In this document: piece after piece, positions 55,937-64,000 of the stretch | How positions within the stretch are numbered: the stretch's first letter is position 1 | Layout of the letters: every line of letters starts with the position of its first letter | Assembly (NCBI GenBank): GCA_029834535.1 | Contig: JAQMWT010000344.1 | Span: 248,001-312,000 of the forward strand | DNA length: 64,000 nt | Direction of reading: 5' to 3' | Origin: Chrysophaeum taylorii | Taxonomy: Eukaryota > Sar > Pelagophyceae > Pelagomonadales > Pelagomonadaceae | Notes under the pieces: generated by a model | What the model was told of the DNA's origin: nothing | The model's input: the letters and a program-made list of their open reading frames with translations, nothing else | Database searches by the model: none | Program-made: the position numbers and the translations under genes

Positions 55937-56392
55937 TAGTGATCGGCGGAAGGGTGGCCACTAGTCAGTCTGTCAGTTAGTCGCCAGAGTGCAGTGGCCC
56001 GAGATGCTTCGCGCTAATAAGTAAGAGCACGTTAAAGCTTAGGTACGAGCAGCGGTGTCGGGACGGTGGGGTGAATGAGGACGCCCGTGGAGACAAAGTC
56101 GCGGGCGAGAGGAACGTTGACGATTTGTTGTTGGACGTCGGCGGTATTGCTGGAACCAGCGCCGGCGCGGAAAGCCCGCGTCCAACGGAGATCAGCGCGA
56201 AGCCCACATCACGCGTTCTCGAGTGTCCGCGCCAGGCGGCAACCAGTTACAAGAAAGTAGCGCCAACGGCGCAACTCGTTACATGAGAAAGAAAAAAAAA
56301 AACGCCACTCTCACAGAGGATACGACGTCATCAGGAAAAGGGTAAGATTGAAGGTCTCGTCGCCTTAAAAGTCGAGAGAAGGAAGCAAGACG
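55937..56392. other. Upstream region of RPT5
   Basis: Presumed promoter and 5' UTR of RPT5. It contains a short (gtcagtta)n-like run at about 55965-55981 and an A-tract at 56290-56301. No gene seen. Confidence 0.4.
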
Positions 56393-57703
56393 ATGTCGAC
56401 TTCCGATGGCGGGCAGGCGGAGTCGAAGGAGGCGGAGGAGGAGCTGGATCCGGAGATCATGTCGATGTCGTCGGACGAGATTCGGCAGCGGACGCGGATG
56501 ATCGAGAACGACGTGCGGATAATGAAGAGCGAGATCCAGCGCATTCGACACGAGAGCGACTCTCAAAAGGAGAAGATCAAGGAGAACCAGGACAAGATCA
56601 AGCTGAACAAGCAGCTGCCGTATTTGGTGGGAAACGTGGTGGAGGTGCTGCAGCTCGAGGGCGAGGAGGAGGAGGAAGAGGACGGGATGGCGCAGGACGT
56701 AGACGCTCAGCGGACGGGAAAGTCGGTAGTAATCCGAACGTCGACGCGGCAGACGATCTACTTGCCGGTGCCGGGTCTCGTCGACGCGGGCGAGCTGACG
56801 CCGGGTGACCTCGTCGGCACGAACAAGGATTCGTACCTCATCCTGGAGAAGCTGCCGGCCGAGTACGACAGTCGGGTCAAGGCGATGGAGGTCGACGAGA
56901 AGCCGTCCGAGGAGTACAGCGATATCGGCGGGTGCGACAAACAGATCACCGAGCTCGTGGAGGCGGTGGTGCTTCCGATGACGCACAAGGAGATGTTCGA
57001 CGCGATCGGGATCCGGCCCCCCAAGGGCGTGCTGTTGTTCGGTCCGCCAGGGACGGGCAAGACGCTTCTCGCGCGCGCGTGCGCCAAACAAACCGACGCC
57101 ATTTTCCTCAAGCTCGCTGGCCCGCAGCTTGTCCAGATGTTCATCGGTGATGGCGCCAAGTTGGTGCGCGACGCCTTCGAACTCGCCAAGGAAAAGATTA
57201 AGTCGGGAAACAAGTCGGGCGCGATTATCTTCATCGACGAGCTCGACGCGATCGGCACCAAGCGCTTCGGGGGCGAGCAGTCGGGCGATCGGGAGGTCCA
57301 ACGAACGATGCTCGAGCTCCTCTCCCAGCTCGACGGCTTCTCGAGCGACGACAAGATCAAGGTCATCGCTGCGACCAACCGGCCGGACGTCCTCGACCCC
57401 GCGCTTCTCCGGTCGGGTCGCCTCGACCGCAAGATCGAGCTGCCCCACCCCACCGAAACGGCACGCGCCCGCATCATGCAGATACACTCCCGCAAGATGA
57501 ACGTCGACAAGGAAGACGTTAATTATGACGAGCTCGCGCGCTCCTGTGATGATTTCAACGGCGCCCAGTGCAAGGCCGTCTGTGTCGAGGCCGGCATGCT
57601 CGCTCTCCGCCGCGAGGCTAAGGTCGTCAAGCACGAGGACTTCATGGAAGGCATCGCCGTCGTCGCCGCCAAGAAAAAAGGCTCGCTCGACTACTACGCC
57701 TAG
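56393..57703 (+). CDS. RPT5: 26S proteasome regulatory particle AAA-ATPase subunit Rpt5
   Basis: 436 aa, the usual length (human PSMC3 439). One of six ATPases forming the ring that unfolds ubiquitinated substrates and opens the 20S gate, in nucleus and cytosol. Visible: N-terminal coiled coil (residues ~20-75, [19 protein letters not shown]), OB-type domain ([20 protein letters not shown]), Walker A GPPGTGKT at 217-224, Walker B IIFIDE at 278-283, second region of homology [20 protein letters not shown] from residue 327, and the C-terminal HbYX gate-opening motif YYA (434-436), which distinguishes Rpt5 with its family-specific N-terminus. The gene is intronless and strongly GC-biased at third positions, consistent with high expression. 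Antisense frames over it are shadows. Confidence 0.97.
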   Translation: MSTSDGGQAESKEAEEELDPEIMSMSSDEIRQRTRMIENDVRIMKSEIQRIRHESDSQKEKIKENQDKIKLNKQLPYLVGNVVEVLQLEGEEEEEEDGMAQDVDAQRTGKSVVIRTSTRQTIYLPVPGLVDAGELTPGDLVGTNKDSYLILEKLPAEYDSRVKAMEVDEKPSEEYSDIGGCDKQITELVEAVVLPMTHKEMFDAIGIRPPKGVLLFGPPGTGKTLLARACAKQTDAIFLKLAGPQLVQMFIGDGAKLVRDAFELAKEKIKSGNKSGAIIFIDELDAIGTKRFGGEQSGDREVQRTMLELLSQLDGFSSDDKIKVIAATNRPDVLDPALLRSGRLDRKIELPHPTETARARIMQIHSRKMNVDKEDVNYDELARSCDDFNGAQCKAVCVEAGMLALRREAKVVKHEDFMEGIAVVAAKKKGSLDYYA

Positions 57704-57995
57704 CCCCCCCCCCCTCGGATTTCCTCAGCGTCGTCGCCTACCCGAAATGCTTTATCAGTTAGACTTCGTTCCTACCCCTCTCCTTGGGGCGCTCCTGCTG
57801 AATTCAGCGTCCTTAATAGTCGACTGCGAATAAGAGGGGGGGCACGGAGTTTTGATTGTCGACTGCTAGGAGAGGGGCGGTGCGGGTATTGAGGGGCTTT
57901 GGGTTGTGCGGAGACGTGAAAGATGCCGGAAAGGCGAAGGTATCCCGTTCAGGAGCTGCATTGGGATCAATACGTGAGGTTTGCGTTTTAAGGGG
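57704..57995. other. 3' flank of RPT5 with dispersed repeat
   Basis: A C-run (57704-57713) directly follows the stop. 57858-57953 is copy 2 of the ~100-bp dispersed repeat at 12222-12320. No gene. Confidence 0.5.
57858..57953 (+). repeat. Dispersed ~100-bp repeat, copy 2
   Basis: Matches 12222-12320 in scattered blocks (gtcgact, gagacgtga-agatg, gcgaaggtatc-cgt-cagg). It immediately precedes the TTTA microsatellite here but not at copy 1. Confidence 0.65.
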
Positions 57996-58142
<147 letters not shown>

Positions 58143-59300
58143 GGACCCACGGCAGAAACTCGCTGACGCTCAGCGCCCGGACCGCACGTTTTTGGCGGTG
58201 GTCAAAGAGTAGGGTAAAAAAGCACACACAATCCAGTTCAGATATCCACGGGACACCCCGCACACGCAGCCGACACGCCGCCGGTGTGTCGCACTTTATA
58301 CCATTGCCTATACCGGGGCTGAGCGCCGGCCGGTCAACCGGTTTCATTCGATACGCTCATCTTCGCGCCAATTGCACCGCCTATGAATTTCGCCGCCTAT
58401 ACGTTATTGGTGGTGTAGCAGTAAAAAAAGTGGGTGGCTTCGCCGAATCAGCCTGATTTCCCATTTCATTTTCGCTACTTAATGATTTGACTGTCACAAG
58501 TGACACAGCGACGTCGCGAAGAATCGCCCTAAAAATTCGTACCACATGCTTCTCGCAAAAAACAAATTACGCGGGGCTCACATTAATCCTGTACGACGAC
58601 GACGACGAAGAATCTCATCTCGCGATGACAGTAGTGGAGATTAAAAGAAAAACGCGTGTTCGCCGTACTGTTATTAGCCAGGTTTCTTTCCTCGGAAGCC
58701 CTCTTATGTATGTGCTCCACGAAATGAATTTCGGCACAACACGCATCGCCTCCTGGAGCGCCGCGAGTGGCTTTTCTCGCTAGCTTTTCTCGTTGATTGA
58801 GATGTCCCTCAGGTTAGCGCGTCGCTACAACAACCATAAATCGTGGAATGTAACACCAACGAGAGTCGCCACGCAAAAAAGGGAAAAATAAACAATATCG
58901 TTTTTTCCAGGATCGATCGATCGATCGATCGATCGATCGAGGGCAGCGCATCGAATCCCTGGGTCTGTCGGTCTGTCGGTCTGTCTGTCTGTCGCACCCC
59001 CGAGTGCTCTGCATGAAGGAGGACCATCGCAGTTCTGCATGAAGGAGGACCATCGCAGTTCCCCGACTTGACTCGACTAGCGCTATTAGAAACAAAAACG
59101 GCCTTGCTAAACAAAGAGTAGTCCCCTGGATTTATTATTATTGTGGCAACAAGGCCAATGCGGGCTTTTGGGACGAATATGTAGTCGATACGAGGCGCGC
59201 GCGAGATCTCGAATTGGGCGGGGCGCGAACGAAGATATGGGGGAAGAAGGGAGTTCGGAACGTTCGAAGAAAGCAAAAACTAAGAGAGTCGCCACGGATA
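58143..59300. other. Gene-poor stretch with simple repeats
   Basis: Contains (GATC)n at 58911-58940, a GGTCTGTC/TCTG run at 58963-58994 and a 26-bp perfect tandem duplication at 59009-59060. A plus frame at 58487-58783 (98 codons, with a DDDDEE stretch) has no recognisable domain and I do not call it. Confidence 0.5.
59009..59060. repeat. 26-bp perfect tandem duplication
   Basis: 59009-59034 and 59035-59060 are identical copies of a unit beginning ctgcatgaaggaggaccatc. Non-coding context. Confidence 0.95.
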
Positions 59301-60131
59301 TCAACGGAGGCGGATCGCGGCCTCCGGCCACGCGAACTTGTTTGAGTATTCACTGGTGAAGTTGTGCTTGGAGACGACCGGCGGGTAGCGGTGGTTCCGG
59401 AGGATCGGACTTGAGAAGTGGCGCGTGACGGTCGCGAGGGGATCGGGCGACTTTGGTTTGTCAGCACGACGATGGGGCCGAGGGGGGGTCGCGGCGATCT
59501 TGCTAAGCGGCTGGTTAATGACGAGGAACCGCCGCTTTTGTGCCGGCGGTGGTTTCTTGGGGACCTTCATTGGCCGGAGTCGCCGGACCTTGCGCGGCTG
59601 GGGCGGCTGCACCTCGGGTTCGGGCGACGCGAGCGGTTCGTCGTCGTCGGCGGACGGAACGTCATCATCTTCCGGCGGCGGCTGCTCTCGGCTCGGCTCG
59701 TCGAGCTCTGGGTGCGGCTCGTCGAGCTCTGGGTGCGGCTCGTCGAGCTCTGGGCGCGGCTCGTCCCACTCACCGCCGCTCGCGAAGGGGGGCGGCCGAG
59801 GGTCTTTGTTGGGATCGTCGGATCCATCGTCGCCGCGTTCGTTTCCGTCGTCGCGGAGGAGCGCGCGAACGGAAGACCCATAGAGAGCCCGTCTTGCCGC
59901 CTGGCGTGCGACCTGGGCGCAAGGCGGCGTATCGGCGACATCTGGTCGGTGCGTGCCGTTGGTTATGTCCGCGAGCGGCCATACCAAAAATTCCTTTGCC
60001 GACGGCTCGTCAGTCGGAAAGACCTTTCCCGCTGCCATGAGCTCCCCGTTTTCGTCACAAAACACCGCCTTTCCCTCCTCGAAGGCCTTTCGCGTCGCGC
60101 GGATCGTCTTGCGAGTCCGAACCGTTGTCAT
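59301..60131 (-). CDS. Hypothetical low-complexity protein with a DEPHPEL repeat
   Basis: 276 aa from the ATG at 60131; a longer reading begins only at a TTG. The first ~65 residues look folded (KAFEEGKAVFCDENGELMAA, then EFLVWPLADITNGTHRPDVA). The middle is Pro/Asp/Glu-rich with three near-perfect 21-bp repeats (ELDEPHP at DNA ~59695-59757). The end is basic and Pro-rich (PRKVRRLRPMKVPKKPPPAQ) with an unplaced C-terminus. I do not recognise the family. It lies 111 bp downstream of the coiled-coil gene on the same strand, and the two could be exons of one gene; nothing in the sequence settles this. Confidence 0.5.
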   Translation of the reverse strand: MTTVRTRKTIRATRKAFEEGKAVFCDENGELMAAGKVFPTDEPSAKEFLVWPLADITNGTHRPDVADTPPCAQVARQAARRALYGSSVRALLRDDGNERGDDGSDDPNKDPRPPPFASGGEWDEPRPELDEPHPELDEPHPELDEPSREQPPPEDDDVPSADDDEPLASPEPEVQPPQPRKVRRLRPMKVPKKPPPAQKRRFLVINQPLSKIAATPPRPHRRADKPKSPDPLATVTRHFSSPILRNHRYPPVVSKHNFTSEYSNKFAWPEAAIRLR

Positions 60132-60242
60132 CTCCCGTTCGGTCGATCCCAACTGACAACGGAGAAGTCACTCGGATGCTGGTGAGATTTGAACCACTCA
60201 AGGGCCGTTGGATTCGAACCACCAGGCCCGTTGGGCCCGAAC

Positions 60243-61142
60243 TCAACAGCGCGGGTCTCGGAGTGGTGGCGCATACCCGCGGAGCGTGTAGATGCCCTCG
60301 CCTCGCGTGCCCCACGACAGGCACCCGGCGTCTGGTGGCGTCTTGGGACTCCGTTGCGGTCGCCTCGTTTTTTTCGTCGTCTTCTTCTCTTTCTTCGTCG
60401 ACGTCTTCTTCGTGTGTCGCCGAACCCCAGGCGCGGCCTTTTTCTTCTTGATGACCGGCGATACGACGACATCGTCGTCGAGCGCGCCTCGCGCTGGAAC
60501 GCGACCCGAGGCACCGTTGTCCGCTCGGAACCAGCGCGCGCTTGTCGCGTCGTGGTCATCGTCCTCCGGAGCATCGCGCGACGCGGGCGTCTCATCGTCC
60601 TCCTCGAAACCCCCCGCAGAGGATCTCTCGCGATCCGGGGGAACGCGACCGTCGTCGGAGGCGTCGTCGTCGACGTCGAAGCGTCTCACGTAGTCTCGGA
60701 GTCGCCGCCGCGCGCGGAGCGGGAGACGACTCAGGTCGAGGCATTGATCCTCGAGGTGGTGGCGCAGCGCGTCGAGCTCGGCCTTGAGCTCCGCGTTCTG
60801 CCGCAACGCTCGGCCCAGACGCGCGAGCACGGCGTCCGTCTCGTTCCGCGCGGCGGCGACCTCGGCCGCGTGATTTTTTTCGCGCTTCCGAGCCATCGAG
60901 CCGAGCTGAGCCTGCATCTCGGCGACCCGTCGCCGCTCCTCGTGCAGCGCGTCGACCGTCGCCGCAAGTTCGCGAGCGAGGACTTCGTTCGGCACCACAT
61001 CCACGCTTCCGTCGCTCGCGCAGGACCCACTCATGTCTTGCTCGTCCTCGGCGTAGTACCCGAGGCCTGCGAGCTGGTCCAGCTCGCGATTCTGCCGTTT
61101 CACCAGCCCCACGAGCGCCTCGAGCCCCTCCTCGTCCGTCAT
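60243..61142 (-). CDS. Hypothetical coiled-coil protein with Lys-rich C-terminus
   Basis: 299 aa from the ATG at 61142 (MTDEEGLEALVGLVKRQNRE). The in-frame ATG 50 codons upstream would overlap the ChaC coding region. Residues ~50-150 are a strong coiled coil (ARELAATVDALHEERRRVAE, ARLGRALRQNAELKAELDAL). Then come an acidic segment (DDDASDDGR, EEDDETPASRDAPEDDDHD) and a basic tail (KKTSTKKEKKTTKKTRRP) that could act in nuclear localisation or nucleic-acid contact. No enzyme motif. It is divergent from the ChaC gene with only 52 bp between the start codons. Confidence 0.6.
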   Translation of the reverse strand: MTDEEGLEALVGLVKRQNRELDQLAGLGYYAEDEQDMSGSCASDGSVDVVPNEVLARELAATVDALHEERRRVAEMQAQLGSMARKREKNHAAEVAAARNETDAVLARLGRALRQNAELKAELDALRHHLEDQCLDLSRLPLRARRRLRDYVRRFDVDDDASDDGRVPPDRERSSAGGFEEDDETPASRDAPEDDDHDATSARWFRADNGASGRVPARGALDDDVVVSPVIKKKKAAPGVRRHTKKTSTKKEKKTTKKTRRPQRSPKTPPDAGCLSWGTRGEGIYTLRGYAPPLRDPRC

Positions 61143-61194
61143 CACCCAAACGGCCGTCGTCTCACCCCTTACCCTTACGGTGTTGACGTGGTGT

Positions 61195-61908
61195 ATGCCC
61201 CACGTCGCGGTGGTGCTCGCGGCCGTTGTCACCGAGGGCGTGATGGTGGCGCCCGCCTGGGATAGTGCTAACGGCGTGTTCGTCGGCAACAAGGCGGCGA
61301 CTGGCGACTCGGAGCTATTGTCGCCGCTGTGGATCTTTGGCTATGGCTCGCTTGTGTGGCGGCCCGAGCCTGGCTGGGAGGCCTTCCGGGCCGCCCGCGG
61401 TAGCGTCGACGGCTGGAGCCGGTGGTTCGCGCAGCGGTCGATGGATCACCGCGGCACACCCCAGGCCCCCGGTCTCGTCTGCACGCTGCTCCCCGACTGC
61501 TCGCTCGACACTCTGGGCGCGCGCGGCGATCGCGACAAACCCTCGACGACGCTCGGCGTGGCCTACCTCATTCCGGACGATCACCGTGACGACGTTCTCG
61601 CGAATCTCGATTTTCGCGAGAAGGGCGGCTACACGCGTGCGATAGCCGACGTTCGCCTCGAAGGCGCCGAGGACGGCGCCTCGATCCGGGCTCTCGTCTA
61701 CAGCGCCACTATCGACAACCCCAACTTCGTCCCCCGCTTCGTTACGGACGACCCCGCCGCACTCGACGAAGCGGCAGCTATCATTGCCACCACGCGCGGG
61801 CCGAGCGGTCCAAACAACGAGTATCTCTATAAGCTGGCTGACGCCATCCCGGACGATCCTTACCTCAAGGCGCTCGAGGCCAGGGTCCGCGAGCGAGCGC
61901 TTGCTTGA
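61195..61908 (+). CDS. ChaC-family gamma-glutamylcyclotransferase
   Basis: 237 aa from the ATG at 61195; the frame is open a little further upstream but only from GTG. ChaC enzymes cleave glutathione to 5-oxoproline and Cys-Gly in the cytosol. Visible: substrate loop FGYGSLVW at residues 48-55 (family FGYGSL-hydrophobic-W), DHRGTPQAPGLVCTL, LGVAYLIP, the catalytic Glu in REKGGY (Glu 142), and the C-terminal SGPNNEYLYKLA with the conserved Gly-x-Asn-x-x-Tyr. The first ~40 residues before LWIFGYGSL are extra and Ala/Val-rich, possibly a targeting peptide or an upstream-start artefact. It shares a 52-bp head-to-head promoter interval with the coiled-coil gene and is followed 72 bp later by a membrane protein gene. 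Confidence 0.9.
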   Translation: MPHVAVVLAAVVTEGVMVAPAWDSANGVFVGNKAATGDSELLSPLWIFGYGSLVWRPEPGWEAFRAARGSVDGWSRWFAQRSMDHRGTPQAPGLVCTLLPDCSLDTLGARGDRDKPSTTLGVAYLIPDDHRDDVLANLDFREKGGYTRAIADVRLEGAEDGASIRALVYSATIDNPNFVPRFVTDDPAALDEAAAIIATTRGPSGPNNEYLYKLADAIPDDPYLKALEARVRERALA

Positions 61909-61980
61909 ATATTGAACCCGATAGTCGATCCATTATAGTGGTAAAACACTTAACCCTGGCGAACTATCTCGTCAACTTTC

Positions 61981-62538
61981 ATGATAAGACGCTTGCGTCG
62001 CGACGAGGCGGGGGCAACAACAACGCCCATCGACGAGGACGAACAGAAGCGAATTGTCGAAGGATTACGGGACGAAAGCGAGAGCATTAATCGGAGCGCT
62101 CGGCGCATGTTTGCGGCGCTGAACGGCGCGGGCATCTGCGGCGTCATCTATTGCCTCATCTTGTTGAGCATTACTCGCCAGCGATGGCCTGGCGACGTTG
62201 GGCACCCGCTCCAAGCATACGTGCCGTGGAGAGCCGTGGTGCCATGGCTCCTCGTTGCGTATTGTTGCACCATCGTTGCGTTTGCCTGCGCGGCCCGTAT
62301 ATGCGTTGGCGAGGCGAGCTCGCGAGTGCGATTGTTCGGCACTGCGGCCGCCCTTGGGCCAACGGTGACATGGGGCCCGACGTTGCTTCGCGCGGCCGCT
62401 CCAATGCCGATGTGGTGGATCGCGTTCGCCGCACCAATCAGCCTCACGCTCGCGGTTTACGTCGACAACGACATGGCAGATCTCGCAAGCAGCGTGACGC
62501 AGCTGGATGCGCTGCGCTATAAGTATAAGGACGTCTGA
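61981..62538 (+). CDS. Small multi-pass membrane protein, unknown
   Basis: 185 aa from the ATG at 61981. A charged N-terminus (RRDEAGATTTPIDEDEQKRI) precedes about four hydrophobic segments: ~44-64 (ALNGAGICGVIYCLILLSIT), ~85-107 (VVPWLLVAYCCTIVAFACAA), ~116-136 and ~142-162 (MWWIAFAAPISLTLAVYV). It ends in a soluble tail, …LDALRYKYKDV, then TGA. No family recognised. Codon use matches the neighbouring conserved genes, the frame is clean and it follows ChaC closely on the same strand, so I regard it as real. Confidence 0.6.
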   Translation: MIRRLRRDEAGATTTPIDEDEQKRIVEGLRDESESINRSARRMFAALNGAGICGVIYCLILLSITRQRWPGDVGHPLQAYVPWRAVVPWLLVAYCCTIVAFACAARICVGEASSRVRLFGTAAALGPTVTWGPTLLRAAAPMPMWWIAFAAPISLTLAVYVDNDMADLASSVTQLDALRYKYKDV

Positions 62539-63066
62539 GACTACGCATCGCCTTCTTCAAGTGGTGACCGACGAAGGTAGTGTAGTGAAGCCAGGACTCA
62601 GTGCACCTTGTGTGTTCGCCCTTCTCCTCCTAGCTCGAACATCTCCCTCTGTTGCAATAATTATCGAGTCCCGAGCCGGCAGAGAGGGCAACGAGAGAAG
62701 TCTCCTTCCTATGTTGTATGTGTTCGCTCTACTCCTCCTAACCCGGAAAACACGCGAGTGCTGATGAGCTCCCGGGCTGATGCTAGAAGATACTCCTGGC
62801 CGCCGCACCCTCCCCTCTTCTCCCCGCCCCCCGCTGCGTTCTTCATTGTCCCTTTGCGCTCGACGACTGCGCTCTCCTCTTCTTCGAATCTTCGCTCTGA
62901 TGCATACCTCTCTTATTCCCGCCCGCCCGCAAACCCCCTTCCGCGTGGCGACTTTACAGAGTAATTAGAATAGGGTAAAAAAAACTAGTTATACTTGAGT
63001 TGACTTTACCTTTCCCTTAACTTTACTTCTTTCGCTCGACGTGCCTAGAGTTTAGGGTTTTACAAG
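62539..63066. other. Intergenic; no gene seen
   Basis: A ~30-bp phrase, tgtgttcgc-ct-ctcctccta, is repeated at 62609 and 62727. The rest is pyrimidine-rich. It ends where the inverted satellite copy begins (acaagtgcaggcc). Confidence 0.45.
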
Positions 63067-64000
63067 TGCAGGCCAGTAAGTTCACCTAGTCCCCGTTAAG
63101 TTCACCAAGTCCCAATCTCTAACCCCAGTAAATTCGGCGTAAACCCGCTCGTGCTCACATCCACTCTCCTTTGAAGTCGTCGCCGTCACCCCCGCCAATC
63201 TAAGCTGCTTTGATCCGCACACGCCGCTAACCTTTGAGTTTACTCTAAAAACCCCAGTAAGTTCACACTTGGTCTCAGTAAGTTCACCTGGTCACTAAGT
63301 TCTTCTAGTCCCAATCTCTAACCTCAGTAAGTTCACCTGGTTCCAGTAAGTTCACCTGGTCCCAGTAAGTTTACCTATAGTGCGCGTGTAGACGCTGGGA
63401 GGGGGCTTATCAGTATTGCGCAGCACGTGTGGGGTAGGGCGGAGTCGTCGACCCAGAAGAGGATATCCTCGGGGTTGCCGATCGACAGAGAGCCACGTCG
63501 AGCTGGACGTGGCAGAAGACGGGCTTCGCCAAGAGGACGCCGACCTCGCGGGACGTCTGGCCCTGGCTCTTGTTGATCGTTTGGCGTAGGCGGGCCTTAA
63601 GCGATACAGGTTGGAGGAGCCTCGGTGACAACGACACGATCGATCATGTATCTGGTACCGTTGCAGTGGCCGTGCGACGGGTCGAGGTTGCGAAGACATT
63701 AAGCTCGCGATCAAAGTCAGCATGCCGTTGGTTGTCAGGGAGTTGAAAACTCTACTGTAAAGAGCGAGGCGTCGTCTTCCGACCCAACCTAGTCGGCCGA
63801 AAAGAACTCCGACGCCTCGTCTCCGGGAAAAAAAGGCCGCGGTCATGCGCGCGTTGTCAGCATCGACAACATCGTTTCGACGGGGCGTGAGAATGGCGCG
63901 CTGAAAGAGCCGCCGCGGGTCGTGGAAATAGTCTGCGAGGTCGCCGTAGACGGCTTGGAGGATCACTGTCTGGCTCTCGCGCCTACCTGATCCTTACTCT
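63067..64000 (-). mobile_element. Helitron-like satellite unit E, inverted, cut by the window edge
   Basis: Reverse complement of the units at 6.2-11 kb. It starts at the same boundary (acaagtgcaggccagtaagttcacc), then the minisatellite to ~63380, then the Pif1-type relic (63440-63970 on the minus strand: ILQAVYGDLADYFHDPRRLF, AILTPRRNDVVDADNA, TINKSQGQTSREVGVLLAKP). It shows the same family of frameshifts as units A-D and is not functional. Confidence 0.75.

Noticed and set aside
56279-57634. 451-codon antisense frame over RPT5.
   Set aside because: RPT5 is unmistakable on the plus strand; high GC3 keeps antisense frames open.
60181-60235. Two tRNA T-arm-like strings on the minus strand (ggttcgaatcc and ggttcaaatct).
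   Set aside because: No A box, anticodon arm or acceptor stem fits upstream, and the T stems do not pair properly.
62984-63064. tttaggg words suggesting a telomere.
   Set aside because: Only one or two isolated units; no tandem telomeric run.

Overview
The window is nuclear DNA of a eukaryotic, GC-rich, probably photosynthetic protist. My best guess is a stramenopile (heterokont) alga, perhaps a pelagophyte. Reasons: a permease with a heterokont-style plastid presequence (signal peptide followed by an ASAFAP-like site with Phe), giant Pro/Ser/Thr-repeat surface proteins of the kind common in stramenopile algae, Crypton and Helitron relics, and very small spliceosomal introns (35-76 nt) that can be read from the sequence. 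There are no operons or bacterial signals. Taxonomy is inference; I could not run a search.

Layout. 0.6-4.1 kb: two minus-strand genes, a plastid-type Trp/Tyr permease-like transporter and an ARMH1-like armadillo protein. 4.2-15.8 kb: a mobile-element graveyard with a 259-bp MITE (second, inverted copy at 11.0 kb), four head-to-tail copies of a ~1.04-kb satellite unit carrying a decayed Helitron Pif1-type helicase end plus an 'aggtgaacttactggg' minisatellite, a GIY-YIG nuclease ORF, and a Crypton (tyrosine recombinase plus GCR1_C-like domain) broken by two short tandem duplications and two in-frame stops. 16.3-44.0 kb: one giant gene, about 9,203 codons after removing two 3' introns. It encodes a signal peptide, a beta-helix-like head, a ~4,000-residue Pro-Ser/Thr stalk with 204/216-residue higher-order repeats, a run of 30 nearly identical 124-residue Ig-like repeats, three diverged relatives, a further unique domain, about six membrane segments and a cytoplasmic-type tail. 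45.6-51.0 kb: a frameshifted gene relic and a retroelement relic between ~240-bp direct repeats.

51.7-62.5 kb holds conserved housekeeping genes, closely packed: a PP2C phosphatase divergent from BUD23 (four exons, introns of 35, 40 and 48 nt), a second retroelement relic, the 26S proteasome ATPase RPT5, two hypothetical proteins, a ChaC-type gamma-glutamylcyclotransferase and a small multi-pass membrane protein. 63.1-64.0 kb is a fifth copy of the Helitron-like satellite, in the opposite orientation.

The genes do not form one pathway. The conserved ones serve general proteostasis (RPT5), ribosome biogenesis (BUD23), glutathione turnover (ChaC) and signalling (PP2C). The standout object is the giant repeat protein, a probable cell-surface adhesin or receptor. 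The long open frames antisense to it are composition artefacts.
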